64,000 bases of DNA from Cryptomeria japonica (GCF_030272615.1 NC_081411.1:42831140-42895139), one strand, 5' to 3'; positions 46,329 through 59,544 are shown, counted from the first letter of the stretch. Notes: generated by a model not told the origin, from the letters alone. Numbers and translations are program-made.

Positions 46329-49300
46329 CCAATTTTCCCCAAAGCTAGTGAATAATGAAAACCACACTTTGGTTATAAAAGTGTCCAAAACCACACTTTT
46401 AACATAAAATTGGCATTTCAATCATTTTTAAAAATTTGGGCATAACAACCCTATATTTTGAAAAGTTTGAAAAAGTTTCACAAAATAAAATATACAATAC
46501 GTAACCAAATGAAACAAAATATTCACCAGCGTAGTAACACCCTACTAATGTTAATCAAAGATTTTAAAACAATTAAAACAAAGCATAAACAAAGATTCCA
46601 TAAATTACTCTTTTTTTCACCCAAAATTTGCAATGAATGGATCTTTGGAAACAAACATTGAAAGCACAAATGGAGCAAGCACTTCCCAAATACAATTGAT
46701 CTGAAGCAATTTGGTTCCCAATTGCTCTCACAATCAATAAATCAAGTTTTCTTCTTGTTACTTATTTTTTCCTCTATGTCAAAAATACTTCCATGAGAAG
46801 CCTTAGGTCTTGTAAAGAGGTTTTAGAAAGGTAAAACTACAAAAATATGTCACATTTAAGACCAACTTATCAACACAAGTGAATTTAATTATTTCTAACT
46901 TATAATTATTTTTAGTCAAACATATGGTCTATAAATATAAAGTTGACTACTTGTCAAGGAAAAATACTAAAATTTGTTTAAAAAATTTGAAAAAATATTA
47001 TGCAATAGATAAAAGAATGTATGCCCATATGGTATAATTCCTTTCTATCTGGATAAATAATTAATATAGAAAGTGGTGTCAAATGGAAAGAGTTATATTT
47101 CAATACATACAAGTTTTCAAATTTATTTAAAAATATATATTTATAAAAAGATTATGAAAAATATGTCCATGTACTAAAGTTTCAAGTTATCAATACAAAC
47201 AAAAAAAAATGGGGAAAAAACGATAAAATTTACTATGTAAAGTGTGGAACCTCATGTAACTTAAATTTCAGCATTTTATCAACAACTAAAGTTGAATGTT
47301 TACTTTATAGAAAACTATATTCAAATAGTTTTCTATACTTTAAAAAAAATAAAAACATAAAATGATGGTATGATGAAAGAATAAGGATCCGATTAACTAC
47401 TGAGAGGGGGGGGGGTGTGAATTAGTAGATAGAAAACTGATATAAACTTTCACCAATCTCTTAAACAACATCTCAAAGCAAACGCTAAACTGACAAGTTA
47501 AACCGGTTGACTTTTATAATAGATTAACAATAAAACAACTTGAAACTCACAAACATCCAAATACTTTACTGACATAAGTAAAACCTCATTTCATATTGTT
47601 GTTGGTTAACATAACATATCAAAGTGAATCTAGCAGTTAAGCAATTCAACCATAGTAAATATAACCATAAAAACATTCACCACTTGACACAATATTTTTG
47701 ACGTGGAAACCCAAATGGGAAAAACCACGGTGGGGATGAATACCCGCAAGTATTATGAACTCTTCTAAAGTTCGCCCTATTAGGAGCCAAGCCTGTTAAA
47801 ACTTTACAAAAAGTCCTATTAAGAACAGATCCTGTTAGGGACCACCTGGTTAAGTGATTGACTATAATGCCCTATTAGAAGCAATACCCTATAAGGAGTA
47901 ACCTTGATGGAGGATTTGAAATCCAAGCTAATGGATAACCTGGTTAGAGGATTTGAATAACACTAAGCTTGTTAGAGCTTACCCGGTTAGGGGATTTAAC
48001 TATTGTAATTGTTACAAAACAACAGGGGTTTGTTGATCTATTTGAATAGCACTACACTTGCTTGTTCAGATCCTTTTCTTGCTCCTATCTGCCTTTACAC
48101 AAATAGCAGATACATCATCTAGTTCGACAACCATGCTCTCACTCTCAAGTACAAATTGCCAACTCTTCAACAAAATAATAGGTCAGTAACACATCACAAA
48201 CCTAATTCTCTCATAGATATTACAAACAAATCGGTTCAAGTAAGACCGTTGGATTACATAATAATCTTTGCACATCATTCAACATAGCCTTGATCACTCC
48301 TTGATCACCGCTTCATCAAACTCTATAACTCATTATGCAGTTTACATTATGTGCAATGAACTTTGCTCATTCCCAAGATAAAAACCGTTATCTCTACGTG
48401 CCAAAAACCATTTGAAAATATTCTCATGCAACATGCATATGTGTCATAATCATTATCGCTCATCATCGGATCATAAACCAATACAATCAATTCACCAAAC
48501 TTCATCAGTTAGGGTTTATCATATCAACAGGTAGGGTTTACCGGTTCATCTCTCCATTTTATAGTAATACCAGTTTCCTCCACAAACTCACCTATCGGTT
48601 TTAGTACATTTCACTGGCTCTTTGTACTGGTTACAAAACAACATTATAACAACATCATTACTAGTTAATTGACATCAATGACAACATAACATTTCATTAA
48701 TGCAATCTTCAGAAAATGCCAACATAAAATACACTAAAAATATACAATTTAATTTACACCATTTGAAAATTCAAAACATATATGTCACTTTCTATTGATT
48801 CAACTTTAAAAGTTGAATCAACATTAGCCATTTTCTTTATAAAGTGTGACACATTTTTACTTACCCAAAAGGATATTTAAGATTTAAAAGTGAGGAAAAG
48901 TTATATACATGCCCTTTGTTTTGTGCTTAAAGTTTGAGATATGTGCATTTCCAAGTATTCTTTAATGTTTCCAAAATATGTCAGCCATCATGGAGAGAAT
49001 CAAGGTTCAAAAAGTCAAAATTCTAATTGGCATTAAGTTAAAATGGTCAAAATTCTACCTAAGCCCACATCCAAGGTTGCATTAATATCTAACTCCACAT
49101 TGCATGTTGAAGACAAGATGAGTTTTGAGTCTTAAACATGGAGTTAGGTCAAGTTAGGTTTTATGCTTTGGGTTTCTTTTCAAATTTAGTTGCATGCTTC
49201 AAGCCTTCAATGGAGGCTTTGGTAGAGAAATCTTTCAGTTTGCATCACTCCACCTATAGTTGTGAGGAAAAAGGGGATGCATCTTTAGAGAATTCTTTAT

Positions 49301-51110
49301 TTTTCAAGGAGTCAAGGGGCTATTTTAGGGGTTTGAACATGAATTTTTCTTCCATGATAAAGGAGAAAGCATAAAAAGAGTTGAACAAACCATGAAAACT
49401 ACTAAAACTATCCCATGCAAAAATCATGCATGCACAAAATATGTTTGCCTTCACTAGTTCCTTCTTTGTCTTTAACAACAGAAAATTTATTTTACATAAC
49501 ATCAACAGTTTTGCTTCTTTAATTTTGAGATAAAATCATGCTTATGAAAAATAGCATAAACATGAAACAATATATCCTTCTTGCTCAAGCTTTAAAGCTT
49601 GTGATAGTCCTGAGTAAAAGCCTTCATGAAAACAATCTAGGGGTGGATTGTCATAGAGCAGGTCATAATAAGACTAAAAGATTTGTATAACAATCATAAT
49701 AGGTTGAAAAGATACAATAGTTGGAAACAAGGGTTTCATAGTGAAAGAAGGAGCAAAGGATACAAGCAAAAACTAGACAAGGTAAAAATTAGTGGATAGT
49801 AACGAAAAATGATGGAAAATTCTACAATAGTAATGGATACCAAAATGGTACCATGAGCCTTTCAAACAAACAAATAAGGGTAATATTCCTATTGGCTTAA
49901 GTATTCATTTAAAGGAAAAATGAACTTGTGAAGATACAATGCAATAATAGGCATACACAAGAAGGGAAATCCCTAGATATGGTTGAAGGAGGACTATCTA
50001 GAAACAAGAGAGTGAAGTATGGTTTCAATGTAGGAACACTAGTCATAGAGGTAGTCAAAGAAATTGAATGATTAACTTAAGTGGGAGGTTGTGTATAACC
50101 AAGGGCTTCAACACAACTCTTCATAGACATAATATAAGAATCAACAATATGAGTAATACCATGCAAGATATCAACACCAAGTTTATCACTTTGAACCATT
50201 CTTTTTAATCTGTCAATCAATGGTAGAGCTTCACTTTTTGAGTATTGTTGATGTTACAAGTGTGGTTGCCATTGCACCAAAAGATCGACCTGTTAATGCT
50301 TGTTACATGTATTCTCATAGTTGTATTTTCATACGTACGAGAAATTGCCTTTACCCTCTATCTTGAGGTTGAATTCACATTAGATTATTTTGAGCTCACA
50401 CTACAATTAATATGTCTAAACTATATGCACTTGACGCAATAAAAAATGATCCATATATCATCGTGAATACTACCTTCTCGAGCTAAAAATGTAGTTGAGA
50501 TTTTAAAGATAATTGAAATGACTATAAGGAAAGGTTTTCTTTTTAAGGGAGATGTTCAATTATGATTGAAAAATTGAATGATGATACCTCCTTGTGAAGT
50601 TTTTCTTGCCTCCACATGGAATTAGGGTTTCATGAAATAGGATGTAGATCTCCACTTCAATGCTTGAATCTTGAGTTTATTGCTGCTCCAAGGCTTGAAG
50701 GAAGATTGAAAAATGTTCAATTTCTCTTGAATGCTTGATCTCATATGTGTGCTCAATACTTTGTGATTCTTCTTGATCATCAAATGAGAGAGGAAATCCT
50801 CTTTATATACTTTCTTGTCAATAAAATTGACTAATTTTTCAACATGAGCTAACATGAAGAGGGGAATCCTACTCAAATTTGAAATGTAAAAATGGGTTTT
50901 GAGGGGCCCCGAATTAGGGTGGACCATGGTGTGGTGCCATGGTCCTGCCCTATTTTGGGGTAGGCTTAAGGTGCATAATGAGGTGCATTTTGAGTTTTAT
51001 GGTATTTGTGATGTGTATGAGCATAATCAGGTCTTCAATCAAGCCAAGGGGTGCAAACACTAAGGCGAAGACCCAAATGTGGTCAAATTGCAAAAGGGTG
51101 CAATTTTAGG
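46329..51110. other. Non-coding, retrotransposon-derived sequence without recognisable genes
   Basis: AT-rich with a G10 run at 47406-47415 inside a tgagagggg..tgtgaatta context, and a block near 47700-47740 (gtggaaacccaaatgggaaa then accacggtgggg) of a type that recurs in plant retrotransposon-derived DNA. The short open frames at 49138, 50245 and 50622 show no motifs. I see nothing here that can be named with confidence. Confidence 0.4.
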
Positions 51111-51114
51111 ATGC

Positions 51115-51560
51115 TACAACTCTGAAAGCTTATACTGATATAGATTGGGTAGGAATTGTTGATGACAAGAAGAGTACTAGTGGAGGAGCATTCTTTCTTA
51201 GCTCTCAATTAGTTGCATGGTTAAATAAGAAGCAAAATTTTGTATATTTATCAACAACATAAACTGAGTACATTGCAGCTACATCATGCTAAACTTGGGT
51301 ACTTTGGATGAAGCAGACATTGAAGGATATTGGTTTGATGTTTGATGAACTGATCTCAATCATGTGTAATTATACAAGTGCAATAATATCTCTAAGAACT
51401 TAGTACTGCATTCTAGAACAAAGTATATTTCTATTTGGTATTATTTCTAAAGGAAGAAGGCTGTAAAATTTGAGTATGTACCTATAAAAGAGAAAGCTGC
51501 ATATATCTTTAGAAAGGCTTTGTACAAAAAAACTTTTGAGTATCTGTGATAGAAATTGGG
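51115..51560 (+). pseudogene. Ty1/copia RNase H fragment (end of pol)
   Basis: The translation shows Y-T-D-I-D-W-V-G, D-D-K-K-S-T-S-G-G, K-K-Q-N-F-V-Y-L-S-T-T and E-Y-I-A-A-T-S-C, the standard end of copia pol (A-D-W-A-G ... K-S-T-S-G ... L-S-T-x-E-A-E-Y). Several stops interrupt it. RT and integrase are absent upstream, so only the 3' end of the element remains. A copia-type purine-rich 3' region follows. Confidence 0.85.
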
Positions 51561-51836
51561 GATATCACCCCTTCCTAGTTTGAACTAAGTGCATTTGGCA
51601 ATGCATTAATCCAAGGAAATTCATGCATATTTTAGTCTGAGCTAATTTTTGGGGTTTCCTCTCAGGGGGAGTTGTGTGGTTTTGTAAGTTGGTTTACTGC
51701 TCACCTTTGTCCTTGATGTCAAAGGGGGAGAGAGTGGAAGTATTTGGGAAAGATAGGAGATATTGGATTGTTTGTGTAAGACGGAGGGATTGTTTGTAGA
51801 GTTTGAGTTTTTTATTGATGAATATTGTCATCAATG

Positions 51837-52427
51837 ATAAAGGGGGAGATTGTTGCAAATGTGAAGCTATTTGATGTGTCAATATGGTTGTCATTGATGT
51901 CAATGTATTGATTTTGTATTTAGTTTTTATTTTACATTTTTTATATGTTACAGATGTGATCATGATGTGTTGGTATGTCATTGGACATGGTCTTGAGATT
52001 CTACTCTTGTGTGTTGGTGGTTCGTAAATCGTGCTCTGGATGTATATGGGGTGATGATATTGTTATTCCTGGCAGAGTTTGCAAAACTTTGCATTTCTAG
52101 TTCTATTCATGAAATTTTGGATTTATGTTATTCATGTATATATCTTTGTTATTATGTTTCGGCATGTGTTGGTATGCTTCTTGTGATTTCATTTATATTC
52201 ATTTGGGGTCCATTTGACCTTGAATGATCCATATTTTTCTCCGATGATTGTGGCATTTGGATAATGTTTTGTTTTGATCAATAAGGAGTAGTGGTGTGGT
52301 CCACTTCTCATTCATCTCCACCATGAGAATCTTTAGTGAAGACCTATTTCAAATTGTATTTCATTATCTTTATTGGCCGACTTGAAAATCCTATTTCAAA
52401 AGATTTGTATAAATAAAAGATGTTTAT

Positions 52428-52489
<62 letters not shown>

Positions 52490-52490
52490 A
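51837..52490 (+). repeat. Copia polypurine tract and 3' LTR remnant
   Basis: The tract aaagggggagat (about 51841-51852) is followed by TGTTGCAAATGTG at about 51853, a typical copia 3' LTR start about 300 bp beyond the RNase H. A similar tract lies at about 51720. The LTR end is not clear; sequence assigned to the neighbouring Tat element seems to start near the GT repeat at 52430-52486. Confidence 0.5.
52430..52486 (+). repeat. (GT)n microsatellite, about 28 repeats
   Basis: An uninterrupted GT run of 57 nt. Perfect arrays of this length are normally length-variable. It lies at or near the junction between the copia LTR and the second Tat element. Confidence 0.97.
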
Positions 52491-53988
52491 CTGGATAAGT
52501 ATCTGTATCTGGAATATGAAACACTTCAATAATTCATTAGATGCATAATTAGTAAATCAATCAACAATGAACAATAAACCATCACAAAGTGACATATTGC
52601 CTTCTAGTAGATGTGAGTTTAGTTTTTCTCTCAGATTTCATATGCAACACCAATGACTAGATAACACCTAAACGAAGGATTTAATCTATATGAGCATGGA
52701 ATTGAGTTGAATGGATGCAAGATTAAGCTAGATGGATGCAAGATTTAAGCTAGATGAATGCAAGACTTGCAAGATTTAATCTAACATGATTAAGTTATGA
52801 ATAAATATTAAGCTAAATGATTTAACAAATATGAAATAACTAATATGCCAATATCTGAATGCACAAATCTCAATGAACCTAGAGCAAAAACAACATGATA
52901 ACAATATATTCTCCAGGATCCTTGAATGAGAGATGAGAGCCTGAATTTATAGAAAATTCAGAAAGAAACCAATGGTTGAGATCAAATGATTCAATAAGCG
53001 GTCAAGATTTTCCAAGAGGAAGCACAATCCAAGTGAATTGATGTGATTGGCTGCTTTTCTCAGTTTTAAAGGAAATTGAACTAAAATTAAGAAAAAATCA
53101 GAAAAAACTGATTTATTCTCTATTTCATTCAATTTTGAGATTTAATTGCTTTCTTTGAGATTTTTCTCAATTTTTAATTTGATTTTCAAGATTATCTCCA
53201 TTTGATTTATTTTCTCAATTTTTAATTCTTTTTTCCAATTAATTTCCTTTTTTGATGATTTAATGGAAAATTGATTTATTTAATTAAATATGCTAGGATA
53301 TTTAATAAAATAAATAGGATAACTGTTTAAAAATGATTTACTTGGAATGATTAATTAATTAAATAATTATTTAATTTATTCTGAGTGATTAATTTACCAT
53401 GTGACATTGATGATTTTAGAAATTAATTGTGTGCTCAAGATTAATTTAATTGCCTTTGGTTAGGACCTTGGTGATGTTGTCGAGATTAGGGGCCCATGGT
53501 TTAGGTTGATTGATCAAGAAGCGGATCTTACTGATCCAGAACTTGATTGAACTAGACACAATGAGAGAAGATAAAATTGATCTTGAACTTGATGGATCAA
53601 GACACGATGAATGAAGATAAACTGTCCAACTTGATTCAATGCGATGAAACTGAACACCTTCTTAGATTGAGCATGTGATCAAAGATACTCTTTAAACCCT
53701 TGATTGAGCTTAAATGAATAATCAGCTTGATGAAAAGAGATGAAACTAATTCAAATGAAGACAATATCAGCTTGATTTGATGCGACGAAACTTATATGCC
53801 CCTAGAGATTGATTTGATTCAGATGATCAAGGAATCTCAACTTGATATGAAGTGATGAAGCTGAGATGCCCCTAGCAATGAGGTCTTATTTGATGTTCGG
53901 TAAAGATTAGCTGTTGGACTTGTAATGAAGATTTTGAAAGAAATTCTCGACTTTGAGGATGTGATCACTGATGATGATGATGATGTCA
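52490..53988 (-). repeat. Candidate 3' LTR of Tat element 2
   Basis: On the minus strand a TG at 53988 follows the purine tract cgagggggcatactca. A TATA-like ctataaattc on the minus strand near 52948 lies about 1,040 bp from this start; in element 1 the TATA box is 1,027 bp from the LTR start. Repeated aacttgat..gatgaaact blocks (53480-53880) recall the minisatellite of the first LTR. The left end is an estimate from the length of the other LTR. Confidence 0.4.
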
Positions 53989-54326
53989 TGAGTATGCCCC
54001 CTCGAGAGTGAAATCAAAAGATCAGTAGGTTGCATAGTGATTTAAGGCAATTTGATAAAAAGATTAAGTGATTAATGATTTGAGCACCAAGAATAATTCA
54101 GAGGGTGATTTGAAGATTAAGTGTTGATCGATGAGAAATTGAGTGCAAATTGAAGAAAGAATGAGAATTTGATGAAAGTGCTAAGTGGTCTCAATTGTGT
54201 GAAATTGACTAGGAAGATGATCTCGGATTTCAATTTTGATCCTAAAAATGGAATCAGGATGGGCAAATTATCTTAGGGTACAAGTTTGATGTCCATCAGA
54301 GCAAGTTGAAGAATTAGGGTTTTGGC

Positions 54327-54333
54327 TATATAA
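54327..54333 (+). promoter_or_regulatory. TATA box of the second antisense PMD gene
   Basis: TATATAA followed by ggggtcc, 75 bases upstream of the exon 1 ATG at 54408. The position corresponds to the TATA box of the antisense gene in element 1. Confidence 0.6.
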
Positions 54334-54407
54334 GGGGTCCATCTGTCATTTTCAAGTCATTTTCACCTCTCCAAGTTTGAAATTTTAAAATCTCTCTGCG
54401 AAGAAAA

Positions 54408-56822
54408 ATGGCCATCCCAATCTAGGAGCACCATTTTGAGCACTAGAGACGTCATAATCGATAGCGAAACTACGACCCAGCGATGAGTGATCGATATTAA
54501 GCCTATTTGATTTCTTAAATTTTGAATTTTGATTGATTTTTTTGCATTTTTAGGTGGTTTAAAGTCGCGTCTCACTATTTATCATGCGGGATAAGACCAT
54601 TTCTCATACGATAAACTGTTGCCTTAGTGTTTTATCGTATGGGCATATAGGGTTTGCGTCTGATGTGGGCCCACGTCTCTACGAACTTGTGCTTGAGTTC
54701 CCATTTTGTCGTGTGATGTATAATCTTTTTTCGTATTGTGATAGTTTGTCGTGCTATGCATAATCCTGTTTCATACGAAATTCTACCCTTCTGTGAAAAC
54801 TCGTATGAAAAACAACAAGAATGTTTGAGGGTCAAAATATCAATTTTTTATTTTGCATTTTGTATATGTGGATTCACAAGCATGTTTAGCATATTTGTAG
54901 CAATTTGGATCATGTGCTAATAGTGTTTATGTTTGATTTTGCAGATTCAGTTGTCGGATATCTTGTTTCGATGTGTTTATCCTCCTATGATGGGATTAGT
55001 TAATAATTTATCAGACGCAGATAGGGCACATATTGATTTGTGCAGTTTTGGATACCTTCTTTAGATGCTAGATATCCGTGTAAATAATGGGATGTTGATT
55101 GCATTAGCAGAGAAGTTTCATTCAGAGAATAACACTTTCCATTTACCTATAGGAGAGATGATGATCACACCTAAGGATGCCTACTAGATTCTCAGGATTC
55201 TATTTGCTGGTGACAAGGTCGACTATGATTCTGCTCAGCGGCCAGGTATTTTAGCTTTGAGATGGATATTCCACGATGAGACTATCCTTGAGCAGGCCAT
55301 CACATGGGATGTTTTGATGACTAGGTATATTGAGTAGTTTCCACTGGCATGCATGTTAGCAGGTATCGTTGGGTGTTTCGTTATGCCAGACAGGGGACAA
55401 CAGGGTTTTCTATGTGGCTGGGCTAGGATGCTCGAGAGACTATTGACTCATCCTGAGAGATTAGGGTGGGGATCTTGTTTGTTAGCCCATATGTATCATG
55501 AGATGCACGAGGTTTCATATAGGGAGGGGAAGAGCATGGCAACATGAGTCTTAGTTTTGTAGATATGGGCCTAGGAGAATATCCCAGTATGCAGGCCGAT
55601 AGTAGATGATGCTAGAGAGACACACCAGCCTATTATATATTGCTATTCAAGTTATGTCACTCGGCCCCATCTGGGCAACACAGATTACTGGAGGAGATAG
55701 TTAGACGATCTGATTCTGGTAGTATGGAAACCATGTAGGGGTCTAGAGCTATGGGATGATTGGAGAGGGCAAAGGAAAGATATGTTTATGACTCATCCTC
55801 TTATTGGCAAGTCGGTGTCCATCATTGAGCGGTTTGTAGTTTCTAGGGTTATGAGGCAGTATGGTAGACCATAGGTTATATCTTAGGAGTTTCCAGCCTA
55901 TGTCTAGTAAGGAGATGAGGAGAGACAAGGATGGGCCCCGAGGTTATCCTACGCATTGAGCATGCAGGAGCTAATCGGTTTATAGCAACAACAATGGGAC
56001 TATTTGGAGGATGTTGCAAATGCAGGGGTATTTCCCCAGTATAGGGATTGGTTCCAGAGACATCCATTTCCTAGATTCACAGATCCTACAGAGCATGTGC
56101 CTCTCATAGAGGAGGTTGAGGATGAGGCACCAACATAGGCATAGGTACCGAGTCAGGTACAAGGATGGGAATAGGTGCAAGGATGAGGACAGGTGTCGGG
56201 ACAGAGAGTAGATGTACCTAGGCAGGTAGGAGGTGATCCTGGGGCTAGTAGCAGTAGGATACCAGCAACAGCGAGACAATGGCAGAGAGGGGAGGGTGGA
56301 TCTCTAGGGGTTGGTAGGGTTGAGGCTAGTGGTGCCAGGGCTGCAGAGGGTAGAGGTGAGGAGGAGAGAGCAACTCCTAGGTAGGTTAGGTAGTAGAGGG
56401 ATGAGTAGGGAGATAGAGAGGGAGGCGGAGAGCCTGTGAGAGAGCAGGGGGCACTAGACACAGTACGGTCTCTGAGGGCTAGATTGGCAGGTTTGTAGTC
56501 ATAGTTGACAATGGCGTAGACGCAACTTGCAAATCAGGACCAACAGCTTAGGGAGGTCAGAGCATAGTGCAATACTCTCCAATGAGAGGTTTTGTATCAG
56601 ATGAGCTGGGCAGCCTGTTATGTTGTAGCTTATAGTGTAGCAGTCCCAGTGGCACAACATGTTGTTCTATATTCTCAGTATATAGCTTGATCTGAGGGAG
56701 CTAGGGCACCTAGATAGGATGTCAGTCAGTTAGCACCACCTCCTCCACTTGGCGATGAGGGAGAGGCAGAGAGCTAGATTTTTATAGTTCCTAGTTTTTT
56801 GTTATGTACCCCATTTTTGTAG
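54408..56822 (+). pseudogene. Antisense accessory gene of element 2: PMD protein, two exons, full of TAG stops
   Basis: Exon 1, 54408-54482, is 25 codons, exactly as in element 1, and shares M-x-x-P-I-x-E-H-x-F-E, R-R and a final Y-x-P-A; three of its codons are TAG. The donor position reads atgagt, one base from the consensus gtgagt. Intron 54483-54944 ends gttt-gattttgcag. Exon 2 runs in one frame from 54945 to TAG 56820-56822. PMD landmarks are G-M-L-I-A-L-A-E-K-F, T-F-H-L-P-I-G-E-M-M-I-T and C-L-L-A-H-M-Y-H-E-M-H-E, then S-R-V-M-R-Q-Y-G-R-P, a low-complexity region and a Q-rich helical tail. About 28 stops interrupt exon 2, mostly TAG, but I see no frameshift. It lies antisense to the pol gene of the same element. 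Confidence 0.78.
54582..54806 (+). repeat. Short-motif array (TCGTATG-like) in the intron of the second PMD gene
   Basis: Eight T-rich motifs of the form TTT-TCRTRY-G occur at 54582, 54604, 54635, 54709, 54731, 54749, 54771 and 54801; five of seven intervals are 18-31 bp, several 22. The position matches the AGCGCT array of element 1, but the sequence differs. The copies are degenerate, so this is weaker than the arrays in element 1. Confidence 0.45.
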
Positions 56823-58200
56823 CCTATGTGATTCTTGCTCCGATGAGACATTGTATTTTGACAGTTGATATTATTTGTACTATGAGACACTGAGATCGTG
56901 ATGATATATACAAGATCTTGATTTAATTTCATCATACTTGTGTTGATTGATTATGAGATATTCTATATGCTTAATTCTATATGTATGCATATCATTTCAA
57001 TATGGATGTATGTAATGCAGATGAATATGGATGCTTATTTTTTTGTTTCTTTTCATATGCAAATAAATGATGAAAATGAGTAACTAGTAATACAAATGTT
57101 TATTTTTCATGCAATAATATGAATGTAAATAAGTAATAATGAAGTATATGGATCTATATAAAATTCTCATGTATGCATCTAACATCTCAATACACAAGTA
57201 CCCAATCGGAGAAATGATGATGGTTCAAACTTTCATTCAAAAGATAAAGAGATCATTGTTATCATGTTGAAATCACTTGAAATGCATAAAATTTAGAATG
57301 ACTGCAACCTCAACCTAGTCACTGGATTTGGAATGCTTAATTTTCATCACTTAGAGTTTACAAACATATCAGGCAAAATAGAGTTCCTTCCTTTTCATAT
57401 GCAATATTAATCATCTTGTCCACAATGACCTTTTTTTCATTCATATCCTTGGACAGATTACGCATGCATCCGAATTGCACATTAAATAAATTCTCTCAAA
57501 TAGACAAAGAAATGACTCCAACCTCCCTGTAGCATACAAATAAGTGGAGTCGAGGCATGTGTGGTGATTTCACCTCGATGTGAAGGCACTTAGCACAGAC
57601 ACCCAGCTAATTAGATGTTTCCAAATCATTAGAATCATTCATACAAGCAGAAAATGAAGAAAGTATTATGCCCCCAATCCTTGTTCCTCTTAGTCAAGAT
57701 AGACTTCCTCAAGTTACTCAAAGTTAATCATAATTGAAAACTAATGTAAAAGACAACACACAAAGAAAAATTCAATCATATCTCAAACTATTTAGTGATT
57801 GTTTTCAGCAGTCTTGTTTTGCTTGTTTACTCAATGATAAACTCTGTAGTAGTCAAGAGACAAGTGACTGACTCAGATTGGATGACTGGGCACCACTGAC
57901 TGAAAGATGAATTGGTTGATACTGCTTAGGACATGTAATTTGATCAATCTATTACCCTAAGACTAGGATGTTTGATCAGTTTCAAGTCAAGAGGGTTCAA
58001 AAGAACCAGGATGTCACGAAAGTGACTAAAATATATGTACAAGCGAAAGCAAAGATGTAGGAAAGCGGGAATGAAAATGAGAAATATCAACTGTGCATTG
58101 ATAGATGGAGTGCTTGAGTACAAGAGGCGCATGTTTACCAGGTTTTCACCTGCTTGGCAAAGATTCTTTTTTTCTCCTCTCTTTTTTTTTAAAGGACATT
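56823..58200. other. Non-coding 3' region of Tat element 2
   Basis: No supported ORF. AT-rich with repeated atgcatatgaat-like blocks. It corresponds to the G-poor region after the pol gene in element 1. Confidence 0.5.
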
Positions 58201-58229
58201 TTATGATTTTTATGATTAATTTCAAGAAA

Positions 58230-58355
58230 TTTTATGATTTTCAGGTTTTCTTCAGGACATTTTCTGATTTTTAGAATTTCTTCAGGACATTTTCTAATTT
58301 TTAGAATTTCTTCAGGACATTTTCTTATTTTTAGAATTTCTTCAGGATATTTTAG
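58230..58355 (-). repeat. 30-bp tandem repeat after pol of element 2
   Basis: The block ttcaggacattttct begins at 58251, 58281, 58311 and (as ttcaggatatttta) 58341, exactly 30 bp apart, with a less regular copy before. The complement agaaaatgtcct also occurs after pol in element 1 (about 26350), which links the two 3' regions. Confidence 0.92.
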
Positions 58356-58382
58356 TTGTACAGGTTGCTGGAGAAGAGAATA

Positions 58383-59470
58383 CTAAGTGAAGAATTTCTT
58401 CAAGTGGATGGTATTGATTGGTTCATAGAGTTGTTCTCCTTTCAATGTTGAGAGTTGATAGGCACTAGACCCAAAGACTACAGTAACGATGTAGGGACCC
58501 AGCCAGTTGGGTTCAAACTTCCCTTCCTTGTCTCGAAACTGTTGATTTTAAGGATTTTCTCTCAGAACAAGGTCACCAACTTGAAATTATCGTGGGCAGA
58601 CTTTTTATTATAACCTCTAGACATTCTCTTTTGATATGTTCTCAAGTGATCAAATGCCACTTGTCGATGTTCATCCACCAACTTGAGTTCTTGCAATCTA
58701 GATATTCTGTAGTCTTTATCAGTAAAAAGACCTTGCAAAGAAACTCTTAAAGATGGTATTTCCACCTCAATAGGTAAAGCTTCTTCGGACCCATACACCA
58801 AAGAAAATGGTGTAGCCCCAATAGGTGTTCTGATACTTGTTCTATAAGCCCATAGTGTAGGATTGAGCTACAGATGCCAATCCTTTCCATATTTATTTAC
58901 TGTTCTGTTTAAGATAGTCAATAGATTCTTGTTCTAGATGCTTCAGCTTGTCCATTAGCTTGAGGGTAGTATATGGATGACCAGTGTTGTTTTATTTTGA
59001 ATTTTTCACAGAGTTCATGTAGATCTTTTTTCTTGAACTGCCCTCCATTGTCAGTCACAATGGATGAAGGTATCCCATACCTACAAATAATATAGTTAAG
59101 GATGAACATAGCTACTTGCTTACCGGTTGCTTTAATCAGCAGAACCACTTCTACCCACTTAGAGAAGTACTCAGTCACAGTTATAACAAACTTGTGACCA
59201 TTAGATGATGCATTATATATTTGGCCAATGAGATCAAACACCCATTGTTGAAAAGGCCAATGTGTAATGAAGGGTATAAGAGCCCTTGCTGGAGCATGTA
59301 TGAGGTTCCCATGTAGCTAACACTTCTCACAAGTTTTAGCAAATTTTATAGCATCTTTATCCATGTCGGGCCAGTAGTAGCCAGCCCTTAGTATTTTTTG
59401 TGCTAAAGTTAGATCATTTGAATGGGATCCACAAATACCTTCATGGACTTCAGATAATGCACGTTGGGAC
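58383..59470 (-). pseudogene. Integrase of Tat element 2
   Basis: HHCC domain at about 59460-59320 (V-H-E-G-I-C-G-S-H ... C-E-K-C), then the catalytic core 59241-58918 with D in F-D-L-I-G, D in T-D-N-G-G and E in G-Q-A-E-A-S. The C-terminal region (58801 onward) has a W-L-G-P-Y-I-V-T module and ends at TAG 58385-58383. Frame changes and stops separate the parts. It is clearly homologous to the integrase of element 1, including the end of the protein. Confidence 0.88.
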
Positions 59471-59544
59471 TCTTCAGTTTCTAGACACCTAAGCAAAGTA
59501 CTATCTAAACCTTGCCTAAATAGGTTGTTAGTGATGATGACGTA

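Noticed and set aside
48000-50930. Several 60-100-codon ORFs (49138, 49320, 50245, 50622)
   Set aside because: No motifs, overlapping on opposite strands and typical of chance frames in this composition.
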